Positions 17,069-26,292 of a stretch of DNA of 64,000 nt are shown here, in pieces; position 1 is the stretch's first letter, and each line of letters opens with the position of its first letter. Under the pieces are notes generated by a model. The model saw only the letters and a program-made list of their open reading frames with translations, was not told where the DNA came from and did no database searches. The stretch covers positions 248,001 through 312,000 of the forward strand of contig NZ_FUZK01000002.1 of assembly GCF_900166985.1 (NCBI RefSeq), in the 5' to 3' direction. The translations under genes and the position numbers were made by a program. The DNA comes from Acholeplasma oculi (GTDB lineage Bacteria > Bacillota_I > Bacilli_A > Acholeplasmatales > Acholeplasmataceae).

Positions 17069-18282
17069 TAATGTTTCACTCCATATCTTTTAATAAAGCG
17101 TTTTGAGATAAATTTCACAGTTAAATTTAAGATTAAGACGATCCCTAAGATTATTAATGCAATCGTATTAGATAATTCAATATTTGCAGGTTCATCCGTC
17201 ATCATCGTCCAAATATGAACGGCAAGAGATGTCGACTTATCAGTTAAATGCACCTCATCTTTAATTGCTGTACCGATTGCAAATACCAATGCTGCAGACT
17301 CACCTATGATTCTACCAATTGCCAGTAATGTAGCGGTTAGGATTCCAGGAAATGCATTCGGTAAAACCACTTTAAATGTGGTTTGAGTCTCATTAGCACC
17401 GAGTGCAAGGGAAGCATTTCTGTAATCCATAGGAACCACTTTAAGTGATTCTTCTGTAGTTCTAATAATGACTGGTAGTACAATAACTGCAAGTGTTAAG
17501 GCACCAGATATTAAGTTACCACCTGTAGCACCTGTTAATGAGATGGTCATTGGAACAAATAATGCCAATCCCATTAATCCATAAATAATAGAGGGTACAC
17601 CAGTTAATGTTTCAATGAAGCTTCTTAACTGTTTTTGAATCCAGTTGTTTTTTGCATACTCATTTAAATAAATGGATGCGCCTATTCCAATAGGGAGTGC
17701 AATAACAAGTGTTAAACCGATTAAAATAAGTGTTGTAATAATACTTCCTCTAATACCACCACCAGGTGTTTGAAATTCAAACTCTCTAATGGTATCTGCT
17801 TGTTCAAGTAAGGTAACCATATTTTCTGAACCATGAATTGATAATGCACTTGGTAATCCATGAAATGCAATTCTTACCACTACATATTTTTCTGATAGAT
17901 TAATCTCACTTGGACCTACACCTTTATTAATCATCGTTCTTAGCGGTGAGTCTTCATGAATATAATCAATATAGATGACATTTTTCCCTAAAAGGTCCTT
18001 GTCATCTCTAAATCCAATACCCCATTTTTCTGAATAATATACGTCATTTCCAAGTGTTTGATCTAATACATAACTTCCAGGAGTTAAACCAGATTTAACT
18101 TCAGTTACATAACTTACCGATTCATAATTATTCATAATTAAATCTAAGTTTAATAAAGGTATGCCTTGAATCAAGATATTAACAACAATAATCATTAATA
18201 CAGAAAAACTAATGAATGCACCACCATAGGTTAATAATGTTCTTATAAAGTCTTTAAAGTGAAAACCTTTTTTACTTAACAT
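17068..18282 (-). CDS. pstA: phosphate ABC permease PstA with a large external insertion
   Basis: PstA and PstC form the membrane channel. At 404 residues this PstA is about 100 longer than usual. The extra part lies at about 50-165, between the first helix and the conserved core, and is polar, so it should face outside. The core has the EAA loop ([21 protein letters not shown]) and about five more helices. The insertion may help dock the substrate-binding lipoprotein. It overlaps the end of pstC by 11 bases. Confidence 0.9.
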   Translation of the reverse strand: MLSKKGFHFKDFIRTLLTYGGAFISFSVLMIIVVNILIQGIPLLNLDLIMNNYESVSYVTEVKSGLTPGSYVLDQTLGNDVYYSEKWGIGFRDDKDLLGKNVIYIDYIHEDSPLRTMINKGVGPSEINLSEKYVVVRIAFHGLPSALSIHGSENMVTLLEQADTIREFEFQTPGGGIRGSIITTLILIGLTLVIALPIGIGASIYLNEYAKNNWIQKQLRSFIETLTGVPSIIYGLMGLALFVPMTISLTGATGGNLISGALTLAVIVLPVIIRTTEESLKVVPMDYRNASLALGANETQTTFKVVLPNAFPGILTATLLAIGRIIGESAALVFAIGTAIKDEVHLTDKSTSLAVHIWTMMTDEPANIELSNTIALIILGIVLILNLTVKFISKRFIKRYGVKH

Positions 18283-19222
18283 CCATATTACCTACCTTTC
18301 TTTTAATAAAGTTTAAGATAGCATTGGTTATTAAGATAATAATCATTAAAATAATACCTACAGAAAACCTAATATCATAATCAAGCCCTGTGGTTTCTTT
18401 CATGCCTTCTAGCATAATAGAGGTTAATGTGGATGTGGTATCTAAAATATCAAAAGAAAATCCACTTCTTCTACCCCCCGCAACTAAAGATACAGCAGTA
18501 GCTTCGCCTAATGCACGTCCAATACCAAGTATTGCAGATGCAAAAATTCCTGATTTAGCAGCGGTTAAAACAACTTTAAAATTCGTTTGACTCTTTGTTG
18601 CACCTAGTGCTAAGGATACATCAATAATACTTTTATCCACACTTCGAATTGCAACCTCTGATATGGATGCAATTGTAGGAATTGTCATGATTGCTAAAAC
18701 TAAAATGGTTGATAACATCGAGTTACCACCCTTTGACTGATATCCAAGCATTTCAGATAAATTATAAACAAACGGTCTAATGATGCTCGCTCCAAACAAT
18801 CCAAAAATAATGGATGGTATGGATGCAAGCATCTCAATGACCGTTCTAAATAATTCACTAACTTTTTTAGGTGCTACCTTTGCAATAAAAAGAGCGGTCA
18901 TTAAACCGATCGGAAGTGAGATTGAAAGTGATAGAAATGCAATCAATAAAGTAGATACAATAATAAACCCTACACTATATAAATTAGACTGAAAAGCAGT
19001 CCCTGTTAACCATGTATCTCCTGTAATAAATCTGAAAATATCTACATTTCCTAAGCCTTGATTATCACTGATAAAAGGGTTAATACCTTTGACGATAATA
19101 ACCCCTACAATGATAAATATAAATGATGCGGAGGCGATTGTAAATCCATACAATACGCCTCTAGTTAATTTATCGATTAATTTGTTTTTATTTTTACCTT
19201 TATTGTTCTCTAATAGAACCAT
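18272..19222 (-). CDS. pstC: phosphate ABC permease PstC
   Basis: This six-helix permease has the EAA-type loop DVSLALGATKSQTNFKVVL. The frame opens at an ATG at 19231, but AAAGGA abuts that codon and lies eight bases before the ATG at 19222, which is therefore the likely start (316 residues). It follows pstS by about 50 bases. Confidence 0.93.
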   Translation of the reverse strand: MVLLENNKGKNKNKLIDKLTRGVLYGFTIASASFIFIIVGVIIVKGINPFISDNQGLGNVDIFRFITGDTWLTGTAFQSNLYSVGFIIVSTLLIAFLSLSISLPIGLMTALFIAKVAPKKVSELFRTVIEMLASIPSIIFGLFGASIIRPFVYNLSEMLGYQSKGGNSMLSTILVLAIMTIPTIASISEVAIRSVDKSIIDVSLALGATKSQTNFKVVLTAAKSGIFASAILGIGRALGEATAVSLVAGGRRSGFSFDILDTTSTLTSIMLEGMKETTGLDYDIRFSVGIILMIIILITNAILNFIKRKVGNMDVK

Positions 19223-19274
19223 GATGCCCATCCTTTATTCAGATTTTAATCACCTATTTAATTCTTATTAATGA

Positions 19275-20219
19275 TTATGCTTGTGCGGTGATTAAGTCAT
19301 TCCAAGTTTTAAATGTTCCATTATAAACATTTTTTAAATGTTGTGCTGTCACATTTGAAACTGGATTGTTTTTGTGTACAATCGCAACAATCGCATCCCA
19401 TGCAAGTTGTCCAATATTGTCTTCATTTGAACCTGCGATTTCACTCGTTGTAAAATATCTGGATGAGAACCCTACATCTTTACCAACAGATGTATCTTTA
19501 ATCGCTGGGTCCCAGGTTCTTTTAAATGCATCCCCTGATCCTGTGTGGTCATGTTCTGCAATAAAGTTACCGGCTTTAGGTTTAAATGCATTGGTTAACG
19601 CCTCAGCTACTTTTTGAATAGAATCCGATCCACCAAATCTAACAGTTACGCTTGAATTATCTTGATTGGTAATCGGGTGATCAGCTTTAATATCGTCCCA
19701 GGTTGCTGTAGATGGTAAGGCAATTGCACCACTATTATTAATTATATCTGATGCATCTGTAGTTCCTAAGTATGCAACAAATGCATTAACTAATGCCTCA
19801 ACAGTTTCAGATGGATAATCCCCTTCTGCTCTTGTCATATACATAAATGGTCTTTTAAGTCCGTAAGTATCATTTAATACGTTCGCAACCGTAGGTGCAA
19901 CACCTTCGAAGTCTAATCCTTTAACTTGTGAATTCAGTGTGGATAAGGATACATATCCAATTCCATACACATCGGTTTGCATTGAAGTAAATATTTGAGT
20001 ATTATCTTGGATAACAAATCCTTGTACTAATAATGAATCATTTGCAGTTGCATCTTTAAATCCAATACCTTCCATAAATCCTGCACGTGTACCGGATGTG
20101 GTATCTCTTGTATAGACTGTAATATTAGAACCTTGATTAAATCCACTTTGTGTTGGACCACACGCAACTAATAAGAGTGTAGTAAATAATAAGAGTGTTA
20201 CAACAACTATTCTTTTCAT
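19275..20219 (-). CDS. pstS: phosphate-binding lipoprotein with permuted halves
   Basis: The protein is 314 aa. The lipobox is LLVAC (Cys20). The order of PstS segments is swapped. Residues about 35-165 hold what is normally the second half (YTRDTTSGTRAGF, then YGIGYVSLS and RPFMYMTR). Residues about 185-314 hold what is normally the first half (FGGSDSIQKVAEAL, HTGSGDAFKR, DVGFSSR, then LAWDAIVAIVHKNNPVS and FKTWNDL). Phosphate-binding Ser/Thr loops are present in both. I recall similar order in some clostridial PstS proteins. It is the first gene of the pst-pho operon. Confidence 0.9.
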   Translation of the reverse strand: MKRIVVVTLLLFTTLLLVACGPTQSGFNQGSNITVYTRDTTSGTRAGFMEGIGFKDATANDSLLVQGFVIQDNTQIFTSMQTDVYGIGYVSLSTLNSQVKGLDFEGVAPTVANVLNDTYGLKRPFMYMTRAEGDYPSETVEALVNAFVAYLGTTDASDIINNSGAIALPSTATWDDIKADHPITNQDNSSVTVRFGGSDSIQKVAEALTNAFKPKAGNFIAEHDHTGSGDAFKRTWDPAIKDTSVGKDVGFSSRYFTTSEIAGSNEDNIGQLAWDAIVAIVHKNNPVSNVTAQHLKNVYNGTFKTWNDLITAQA

Positions 20220-20256
20220 GATATCTCCTTAGGGTCTATTTATTTTCTTCACCGCT

Positions 20257-20320
20257 ATTATAACGATTTAAAATCTTTAAAATAACCATTTAAAGTAAGG
20301 TGTATGTAAATTTAATGTAA
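20257..20320 (-). promoter_or_regulatory. Pho box and promoter of the pst-pho operon
   Basis: On the minus strand TTACAT (20320-20315), TTACAT (20309-20304), TTACTT (20298-20293) and GGTTAT (20287-20282) recur every 11 bp. This is the layout of Gram-positive PhoP boxes. A TATAAT -10 box is at 20262-20257. No good -35 box exists; its place is overlapped by the last repeat, as expected for a promoter that needs PhoP. The operon includes the regulator, so it is self-amplifying. Confidence 0.8.
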
Positions 20321-20327
20321 AGTGATA

Positions 20328-20360
20328 AAAAAAGAGACTTATTTCAAAATAAATCTCTAA
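20328..20360 (-). terminator. terminator of the lipid kinase/ABC operon
   Basis: AGAGATTTATTTT pairs with AAATAAGTCTCT on the minus strand and is followed by T7. It separates this operon from the Pho box. Confidence 0.8.
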
Positions 20361-20380
20361 TTTATCTAGGTTATCTTCAA

Positions 20381-21298
20381 TTATTTTTTAGCTATACGAT
20401 TACTTAATCTATAAGTAGAAAGCACTAAGCAAACCACAGATATGATTCCCATAACGATAGCAATTAACCAAAATGGAACATCCAGTCCAAATATATCTAA
20501 GGAACTATACCCAACCGCTTCTTGATAATTCGTTAAGAATGATTGATACTCAGCTTCTGTCATTAAAGGTTGTAACTTAACATCAAGCATTAAAAATGCT
20601 TGTTTCATCATGACCTGTTTTAACATGATTGTCATATGTGTAAAAGGCACTAAACTAGCAATCCCCTTAATAAAGGAAGGAAGTATAAAAAGTGGCATAT
20701 AAATTCCTGATATAAATCCAACCACTGTACCAAAGACACCACTGAATGCACCAAATGCATTCACTGACTTTATAAATGAAGTTACAAAAATCATTATTGC
20801 AGTGGACACAAATGCAAACAAGGTTACATAAAGGATTGAAAGTAATATCACATCGATATCAAAGAAAATTCCTGTATATAATCCAATAGCCACATAGGCA
20901 ACAATAATCATAAAGATACTAATAACAACTGTAATTAAGAAAGAAGATAGATAATAACTTAAAATCACCTTACCTCTCTTAACGGGTGCGACTAAAAATC
21001 CATCTAACTTTCTATATTCAAAGTCATTAATGATATTCCCTAAATTTCCAAGTGGAATAGATACAGCATTAATAATCATAATACCTGGAAGTAACTGAGA
21101 ATATACTAAGAAATTCAATTCTTGTTCGGTAAGTATACCTACTAACTGATTAGGTTTAAAGTTATTTCCTAAGAAAAGAATATATAAACCCAATAAGATA
21201 ATCACTGATAGAAATGAAAAGAATACTGCTGCTTTATCTCTTAAATATACTTTAATATTTCTTTTAGTTAATTCAAATGTTTCATACATGTTGTTCAC
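20381..21298 (-). CDS. ABC-2 type permease
   Basis: The 305-residue membrane protein has a first helix after the basic N terminus (about 25-45) and five more in the last 200 residues, with the ABC-2 signature around LVPFTHMTIML. It overlaps the ATPase gene by 17 bases and forms an exporter with it. The DrrB or NatB type is most similar; substrates of such pumps include drugs, lipids and sodium. Confidence 0.85.
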   Translation of the reverse strand: MNNMYETFELTKRNIKVYLRDKAAVFFSFLSVIILLGLYILFLGNNFKPNQLVGILTEQELNFLVYSQLLPGIMIINAVSIPLGNLGNIINDFEYRKLDGFLVAPVKRGKVILSYYLSSFLITVVISIFMIIVAYVAIGLYTGIFFDIDVILLSILYVTLFAFVSTAIMIFVTSFIKSVNAFGAFSGVFGTVVGFISGIYMPLFILPSFIKGIASLVPFTHMTIMLKQVMMKQAFLMLDVKLQPLMTEAEYQSFLTNYQEAVGYSSLDIFGLDVPFWLIAIVMGIISVVCLVLSTYRLSNRIAKK

Positions 21299-22184
21299 CT
21301 ATAACATTTAAGAAAACATCATCCAGTGTGCCTTTAACCACTTCAAATGTTTGGATGTTTTCTTTAATATCTGTAATCAAGTCTAGTGTATCTTTTGTAT
21401 CCAAAATCTCAATTAAATATTGATCAGATACTTTTTTAAACGTTCTATTAAAATTGTTTAAATATGTATCCAGTTGATGGATATCTTTAGGTACCACTTT
21501 AAAGTAATCCTTAGAATATTTTTCTTTTAAAATAGAAGGGGAACCATGAACAACAATTTTACCTTTATGAATGACAACGATATGATCTGCGTTTTTCGCT
21601 TCTTCCATATAATGTGTTGTTAGAAAAACAGTAATATTTTCCTCAACTCTTAATCTTTCAATCACTTTCCAAACCATTTGTCTGGTCTCAGGGTCTAATC
21701 CTGTTGTAGGTTCATCTAGAATTAAGAGAACGGGACTAGCGAATAACGCTCTAGCAATTTCAACTCTTCTTTTTTGTCCACCGGATAATGTTTTAAATAA
21801 CTGATGTTCAATCGGTTCTAGTTGTAAGTAATCTACAAGTTCTTGATATCTCTTATTTACCTTATCTTTATTGGGTATATATAAAGCACCTCTCGATAAA
21901 AGATTTTCTTTAACCGTTAGTAAATCATCTAATACATTTTCTTGAAAGACAACACCTATTTTACTTCGAATATAAGCCTCATCCTTCTCTCCATTTAATA
22001 AAACCTCACCCATACCCTTTTCAAGTAGTGTAATAATCATTTTAATGGTTGTTGATTTACCTGCACCATTTTGTCCTAAAAAGGCATATAGTTCACCCTT
22101 TTTAACATAAAAAGATATATGATCGACTGCAATAATATCTCCAAATCTTTTATAAAGATCTTTAACTTCTAATAACTTTTCCAT
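21282..22184 (-). CDS. ABC exporter ATPase, DrrA/CcmA type
   Basis: The 300-residue protein has Walker A GQNGAGKST, signature LSGGQKRR, Walker B LLILDEPTTGLDP and the H-loop TTHYMEEA. The C-terminal 80 residues end in VKGTLDDVFLNVIGE, typical of the DrrA branch of antibiotic or lipid exporters. It lies between the lipid kinase and the permease. Confidence 0.9.
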   Translation of the reverse strand: MEKLLEVKDLYKRFGDIIAVDHISFYVKKGELYAFLGQNGAGKSTTIKMIITLLEKGMGEVLLNGEKDEAYIRSKIGVVFQENVLDDLLTVKENLLSRGALYIPNKDKVNKRYQELVDYLQLEPIEHQLFKTLSGGQKRRVEIARALFASPVLLILDEPTTGLDPETRQMVWKVIERLRVEENITVFLTTHYMEEAKNADHIVVIHKGKIVVHGSPSILKEKYSKDYFKVVPKDIHQLDTYLNNFNRTFKKVSDQYLIEILDTKDTLDLITDIKENIQTFEVVKGTLDDVFLNVIGEQHV

Positions 22185-22199
22185 TGAATACTTCCTTTC

Positions 22200-23108
22200 T
22201 TAAAATAATTTATGTTGACTCTTTGGATTGACATAAACATCAAGTTCTTGACGATGTACAGATACATTGACACTACCAAGTGGTCCTTTTTCACCATCTA
22301 CATTCCATGGGTAATCTGGCGTCACCTCAATTTTAAATGCATTTGCGTGTAAATGAATATCATTATGGAAATGTCTGCCTTTAAATAGATAGAACCAAAT
22401 CATCTTCGTCCAAGAAAACATATGGTTTCTGGTAAATATTCTAAGGTCTATCATTCCATCATTGAGTTTAGGTGATTTTGTAAACTTATCTAGTTTAAAT
22501 CCACCGACTCTAGAACCTGCTGCTAAAATCATTAAAAACGATTTTCTTTCGATGGTTAAATCTTTAGATGTTACTTTAATTTTCATATGATAATGATTAA
22601 ATAAATCATGTCTAGCATTCATTAAATAACCTAAAGAACCCACTTCTTTTAATCTTTTACGATTGATTTCATAACTTACATTAGAAAATTTACCGATTGC
22701 AGCTGCATATAAAAAATATTCTTCATTAATCTTATAGATGTCCATCTTTTCTATATGATTACTTTTTAAAAGTGCTAAATTATAAAATACATTTTTTCCT
22801 AAGCTAATCATACTTGCTACATCGTTCGTTGTACCATACGGTAAAAATAATAATCTGGGTCGTTTACTTCTATCCATTTTCATCATACCATTTACCACAG
22901 AGTGAATCGTACCATCACCACCAGCAATTAAAAAAACATCATATTTTCCTTCTTTAGATTGAATATCTGATACGATTTCTTTTTTCTCTTTAACCTCGTA
23001 TAAATCTAGATTCCAACCGTTATGTTCTATATATGATTGTATTTTATCTAAGTCTCTTAAAATATGACCTTTACCGGATGCAGTATTATAGATTAATAGT
23101 ATTTTCAT
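22200..23108 (-). CDS. diacylglycerol/sphingosine-type lipid kinase
   Basis: The 302 residues match the YegS/DgkB-like family. GGDGTIHSVVNGM near residue 65 is the nucleotide loop, PYGTTND follows near 90, and DGMIDLR is near 215. The enzyme phosphorylates diacylglycerol, undecaprenol or a related lipid. It is first in an operon with an ABC exporter (16 bases downstream), which hints at membrane lipid handling. Confidence 0.85.
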   Translation of the reverse strand: MKILLIYNTASGKGHILRDLDKIQSYIEHNGWNLDLYEVKEKKEIVSDIQSKEGKYDVFLIAGGDGTIHSVVNGMMKMDRSKRPRLLFLPYGTTNDVASMISLGKNVFYNLALLKSNHIEKMDIYKINEEYFLYAAAIGKFSNVSYEINRKRLKEVGSLGYLMNARHDLFNHYHMKIKVTSKDLTIERKSFLMILAAGSRVGGFKLDKFTKSPKLNDGMIDLRIFTRNHMFSWTKMIWFYLFKGRHFHNDIHLHANAFKIEVTPDYPWNVDGEKGPLGSVNVSVHRQELDVYVNPKSQHKLF

Positions 23109-23185
23109 ATGACCTTCCCTTTTTTCATTCTATCATTTTTTATCTAAATAATGTGTTAAGATATACTTGAGGTGCAGATTATTTT

Positions 23186-24103
23186 ATGAAAACTTTACAA
23201 TCAATTTCTACAAACCCCTATTTTAATTTGGCTTGGGAAGAATATATCTTAAAAAACATACATCAAGATGAGGATATCTTTTTAATATGGAGAAATGAAC
23301 CTTCCATCATTATCGGAAGAAATCAAAATGTATTTGAAGAAGTAAATTTGGATTATATCGTTAAAAACCAAATTCCATTAATTAGAAGAAATTCCGGTGG
23401 TGGTACGGTTTATCATGATTTAGGTAATATTAATTTTACGTTTATTACGAAACAAAAAGGAGCGATTAATAACTATGCTTTAATGACTGAAAAGATTATT
23501 TTGGCACTTCATAGTTTATCTATTCCTGCAGAGTTTAGTGGAAAATCCGATATTAAGATGGATACATTTAAAATTAGTGGAAACGCACAGTATGTCTTTA
23601 AAGATAAGCTACTTCATCATGGAACACTTCTTTTTAATGCAAATTTAGAGCATTTAAAAAATGCTTTAAAAGATAAAGAGAATCATACATCCAGTATTTC
23701 AGTGAAATCCAATCGAAGTCAAGTAACCAATCTTTCATCTTATGTTCCAATGACCATCGAAGCTTTCGAAGACTTTTTAATAGATTCTTTAAGACAAACT
23801 GATGAACCTTTAAAACTGACTGATAAAGATCTACGTCAAATAGAAAAACTAAGAGATGAAAAGTATTTATCTTATAACTGGAATTATGGTGAATCTCCAA
23901 GGTCAGTGATTGAAAAAAGTTTAGGAGATTACAAGATTAAAGTTGTTGTTTCATATGGTCATGTAGAGGAAGCTTTTATTGTTAAGCATAACAGTTTAGA
24001 ACTTAATCTATCTTCAAGCTTAGTTGGAGAAAGATGTTTTCCTAAAGACCTTATTATCTTACAAAAAAAAGCACCTGAGGTTTATCAGATGCTCTTTACT
24101 TAA
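23186..24103 (+). CDS. lplA: lipoate-protein ligase A
   Basis: LplA attaches scavenged lipoate, via lipoyl-AMP, to the E2 domains of the pyruvate dehydrogenase complex. The 305 residues contain RRNSGGGTVYHDLGNINF, the lipoate-binding loop, and KISGNAQ plus LHHGTLL, with a C-terminal accessory domain. The target genes pdhC and lpd lie 2 kb away on the other strand. Confidence 0.92.
   Translation: MKTLQSISTNPYFNLAWEEYILKNIHQDEDIFLIWRNEPSIIIGRNQNVFEEVNLDYIVKNQIPLIRRNSGGGTVYHDLGNINFTFITKQKGAINNYALMTEKIILALHSLSIPAEFSGKSDIKMDTFKISGNAQYVFKDKLLHHGTLLFNANLEHLKNALKDKENHTSSISVKSNRSQVTNLSSYVPMTIEAFEDFLIDSLRQTDEPLKLTDKDLRQIEKLRDEKYLSYNWNYGESPRSVIEKSLGDYKIKVVVSYGHVEEAFIVKHNSLELNLSSSLVGERCFPKDLIILQKKAPEVYQMLFT
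24067..24098 (+). terminator. possible terminator inside the end of lplA
   Basis: AAAGCA-CTGA and TCAG-TGCTCTTT pair imperfectly across the last lplA codons and are followed by TTTAC. The convergent gene ends eight bases beyond, so both genes may use it. Confidence 0.35.
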
Positions 24104-24110
24104 CTACATA

Positions 24111-24740
24111 TTAATAATCTTTAATAAATTTACCAACAAATTTTTGATTTATTGTAATAAATGGTCCAACAAGAACAACAGATACAAATGTAAACCAACT
24201 AATTTGTTCATAGTTACCAGCCATTGTAGCCAGTATCAATGCAATCACAATTAAAGTCATTTCAATATAAATCTTGGCAATCCAAGATTTTTTTGTATAC
24301 TTTATGATATGTACCATAAATACCTCAGATGGAGCAAGTGGTAAGCTCTTATTGGATATAATGATGGATAAACTAAAGCCTAATAAGAATAACGCTCCTA
24401 ATGCAACCAACCCGTTTAACCACATTTCGGTTACATTATAATGTACCAATACAAATGCAAACCATAGATCCATTAAATATCCGAATCCAAAAACAATAAT
24501 AAGAGACCAAAATACTTTAACATCTTTAATGACTATAAAGTTTAAGATAACCCAAATAAGTCCAAAGATAATAGAGGATACACCAATTGTAAAAAAATCA
24601 TGCTCGATTAATATGGATAAATAATAACTAATTGCATCATAAGGGAATGCCCCTTGTTTGGTTTTAATGATGATTGAAACGGATAACGTCATCAATAAGA
24701 ATCCAAACATATGTAATAATATTCTTCTAAATAATTTCAT
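24111..24740 (-). CDS. YczE/YitT-like integral membrane protein
   Basis: The protein has five or six helices and TKQGAFPYDAIS after the first helix, a pattern of the YczE/YyaS membrane family of unknown role. The frame opens at 24758, but GGAGGTT lies inside that extension at correct spacing to the ATG at 24740, giving 209 residues. A TATAAT box and a palindrome lie upstream. Confidence 0.75.
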   Translation of the reverse strand: MKLFRRILLHMFGFLLMTLSVSIIIKTKQGAFPYDAISYYLSILIEHDFFTIGVSSIIFGLIWVILNFIVIKDVKVFWSLIIVFGFGYLMDLWFAFVLVHYNVTEMWLNGLVALGALFLLGFSLSIIISNKSLPLAPSEVFMVHIIKYTKKSWIAKIYIEMTLIVIALILATMAGNYEQISWFTFVSVVLVGPFITINQKFVGKFIKDY

Positions 24741-24761
24741 ATAAAATAACCTCCACAAATC

Positions 24762-24822
24762 ATTATACTAGAAATTAAATAAAAGTCTACTTAGAAATTT
24801 CTATTATGTTGTCTAACAACAT
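24762..24822 (-). promoter_or_regulatory. promoter and palindromic operator of the YczE-like gene
   Basis: A minus-strand TATAAT box is at 24767-24762. Upstream, ATGTTGTctaACAACAT (24806-24822) is a perfect 7+7 palindrome with a 3-bp centre, and AGAAATTTCT lies between the two. The palindrome has the form of a TetR or MarR-type operator. No regulator gene is adjacent. Confidence 0.4.
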
Positions 24823-24849
24823 TTACACATCGTTTTAATCTTAAATATT

Positions 24850-24884
24850 AAAAAAGACACATACCCTTTTAAGATATGTGTCTA
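24850..24884 (-). terminator. terminator of the pdh operon
   Basis: AGACACATA pairs with TATGTGTCT around a short loop on the minus strand, followed by T6. It lies 20 bases after lpd. Confidence 0.85.
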
Positions 24885-24902
24885 ATCATTCAACTTATAA
24901 AA

Positions 24903-26279
24903 TTAAACGTGAATTGGTTTATCGATTGCTCCAAGAGCAGCTTCTAATGTTAATTCTGATAATGTTGGATGTGGATGTACTGCATGTGCCATTTCATATG
25001 CAGTTGCTTCCGCCTTCATTGCAACACTATACTCAGAAATCAGTTCTGTTGCATTATATGCATAGATATGTGCACCAATAACTTCTAAGTACTTCTTATC
25101 AACAATTAATTTAGCAAATCCTTCTTTTTCACCATCAGCAAGTGCTTTACCGATTGCAGCAAGAGGAACTTTAGAAACTTTATAATCAATACCGCGAGCT
25201 TTAGCTTCTTTTTCAGTTAATCCGATTGCAGCAATCTCAGGGGAACCGTAAATACATGAAGGAATTTGATCATAATTCATTTTTTGATGACCTTTACCTA
25301 AAATGTGTTCAACAGCAACCACACCTTCGTGTTCTGCAACGTGTGCGAGCATATATTTACCATTCACATCACCAATTGCATAAATGCCTTTTACATTGGT
25401 TTGTAGGTATTCGTTTGTCTTAATGTTTGCACGGTCCATTTCAAGGTTTAAGTGTTCTAAACCTTTAGAATTCGCTCTTGTACCAACTGCCATTAAGATT
25501 AAATCACTTTCAATGGTTGTTTCAACACCTTCAAAGCTATACGTAATCTTATGGTCATTAACCTTTTTAACTTCAGCTTTGGTAAGTATTTCAATACCAT
25601 CTCTTTTTAATGTTTTAGCATAAGCTTGACGCACATCATCATCCATTGTTGGTAAAATTCCATCCATCATTTCAATGATTGTAACTTTAGAACCAAATGA
25701 ATTAAATACGGTAGCAAACTCAACACCAATAACACCACCACCAACAATCACAATAGATTTAGGGTAGTCTTTAACATTTAATAATTCTCTAGATGTTACA
25801 ACAATTCCTTTTTCATATGCTTCTTTAACACCAGGAATTGGTGGAACAACAGCTGTTGCTCCTGTTGCAATAATAACGTTTTTGGTTTGTAGTGTTTCAC
25901 CATTTACAACAACTTCAGATGCAGATTTAACTTCACCAAAACCATTATAAACATCCACACCATTTTTCTTAAGTAAGAATGCAACACCATTCGTTAATTG
26001 CTTTACAACGCCGTTTTTGCGAGATAATATTTTATCCCAATCAAATCCTACTGTGCCACTATTTGTCACACCATAATCATTTGCGTGTTGTAATGTTTTA
26101 TATACTTTAGCAGATTTTAAGAATGTCTTTGTAGGAATACATCCGTGGTTTAAACAGATTCCTCCTACAACTTCTTTTTCTACTAAAGCAACTTTTGCTC
26201 CTAGTTGTGCACCTTTAATAGCAGCCACATAGCCACCCGGTCCACCACCAACAACAACTATATCATACGTTTTAGCCAT
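24903..26279 (-). CDS. lpd: dihydrolipoamide dehydrogenase (E3)
   Basis: E3 reoxidises the lipoyl arms of the pyruvate dehydrogenase complex with FAD and NAD. The 458 residues have the FAD loop GGGPGGYVAA, the redox disulphide in GGICLNHGCIPTK, the NAD loop VGGGVIGVEFA and the C-terminal catalytic HPHPTLSE. Unlike some mollicute E3 proteins, this one has no N-terminal lipoyl domain. It is the last gene of pdhABC-lpd. Confidence 0.96.
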   Translation of the reverse strand: MAKTYDIVVVGGGPGGYVAAIKGAQLGAKVALVEKEVVGGICLNHGCIPTKTFLKSAKVYKTLQHANDYGVTNSGTVGFDWDKILSRKNGVVKQLTNGVAFLLKKNGVDVYNGFGEVKSASEVVVNGETLQTKNVIIATGATAVVPPIPGVKEAYEKGIVVTSRELLNVKDYPKSIVIVGGGVIGVEFATVFNSFGSKVTIIEMMDGILPTMDDDVRQAYAKTLKRDGIEILTKAEVKKVNDHKITYSFEGVETTIESDLILMAVGTRANSKGLEHLNLEMDRANIKTNEYLQTNVKGIYAIGDVNGKYMLAHVAEHEGVVAVEHILGKGHQKMNYDQIPSCIYGSPEIAAIGLTEKEAKARGIDYKVSKVPLAAIGKALADGEKEGFAKLIVDKKYLEVIGAHIYAYNATELISEYSVAMKAEATAYEMAHAVHPHPTLSELTLEAALGAIDKPIHV

Positions 26280-26292
26280 GTTAACATCCTTC

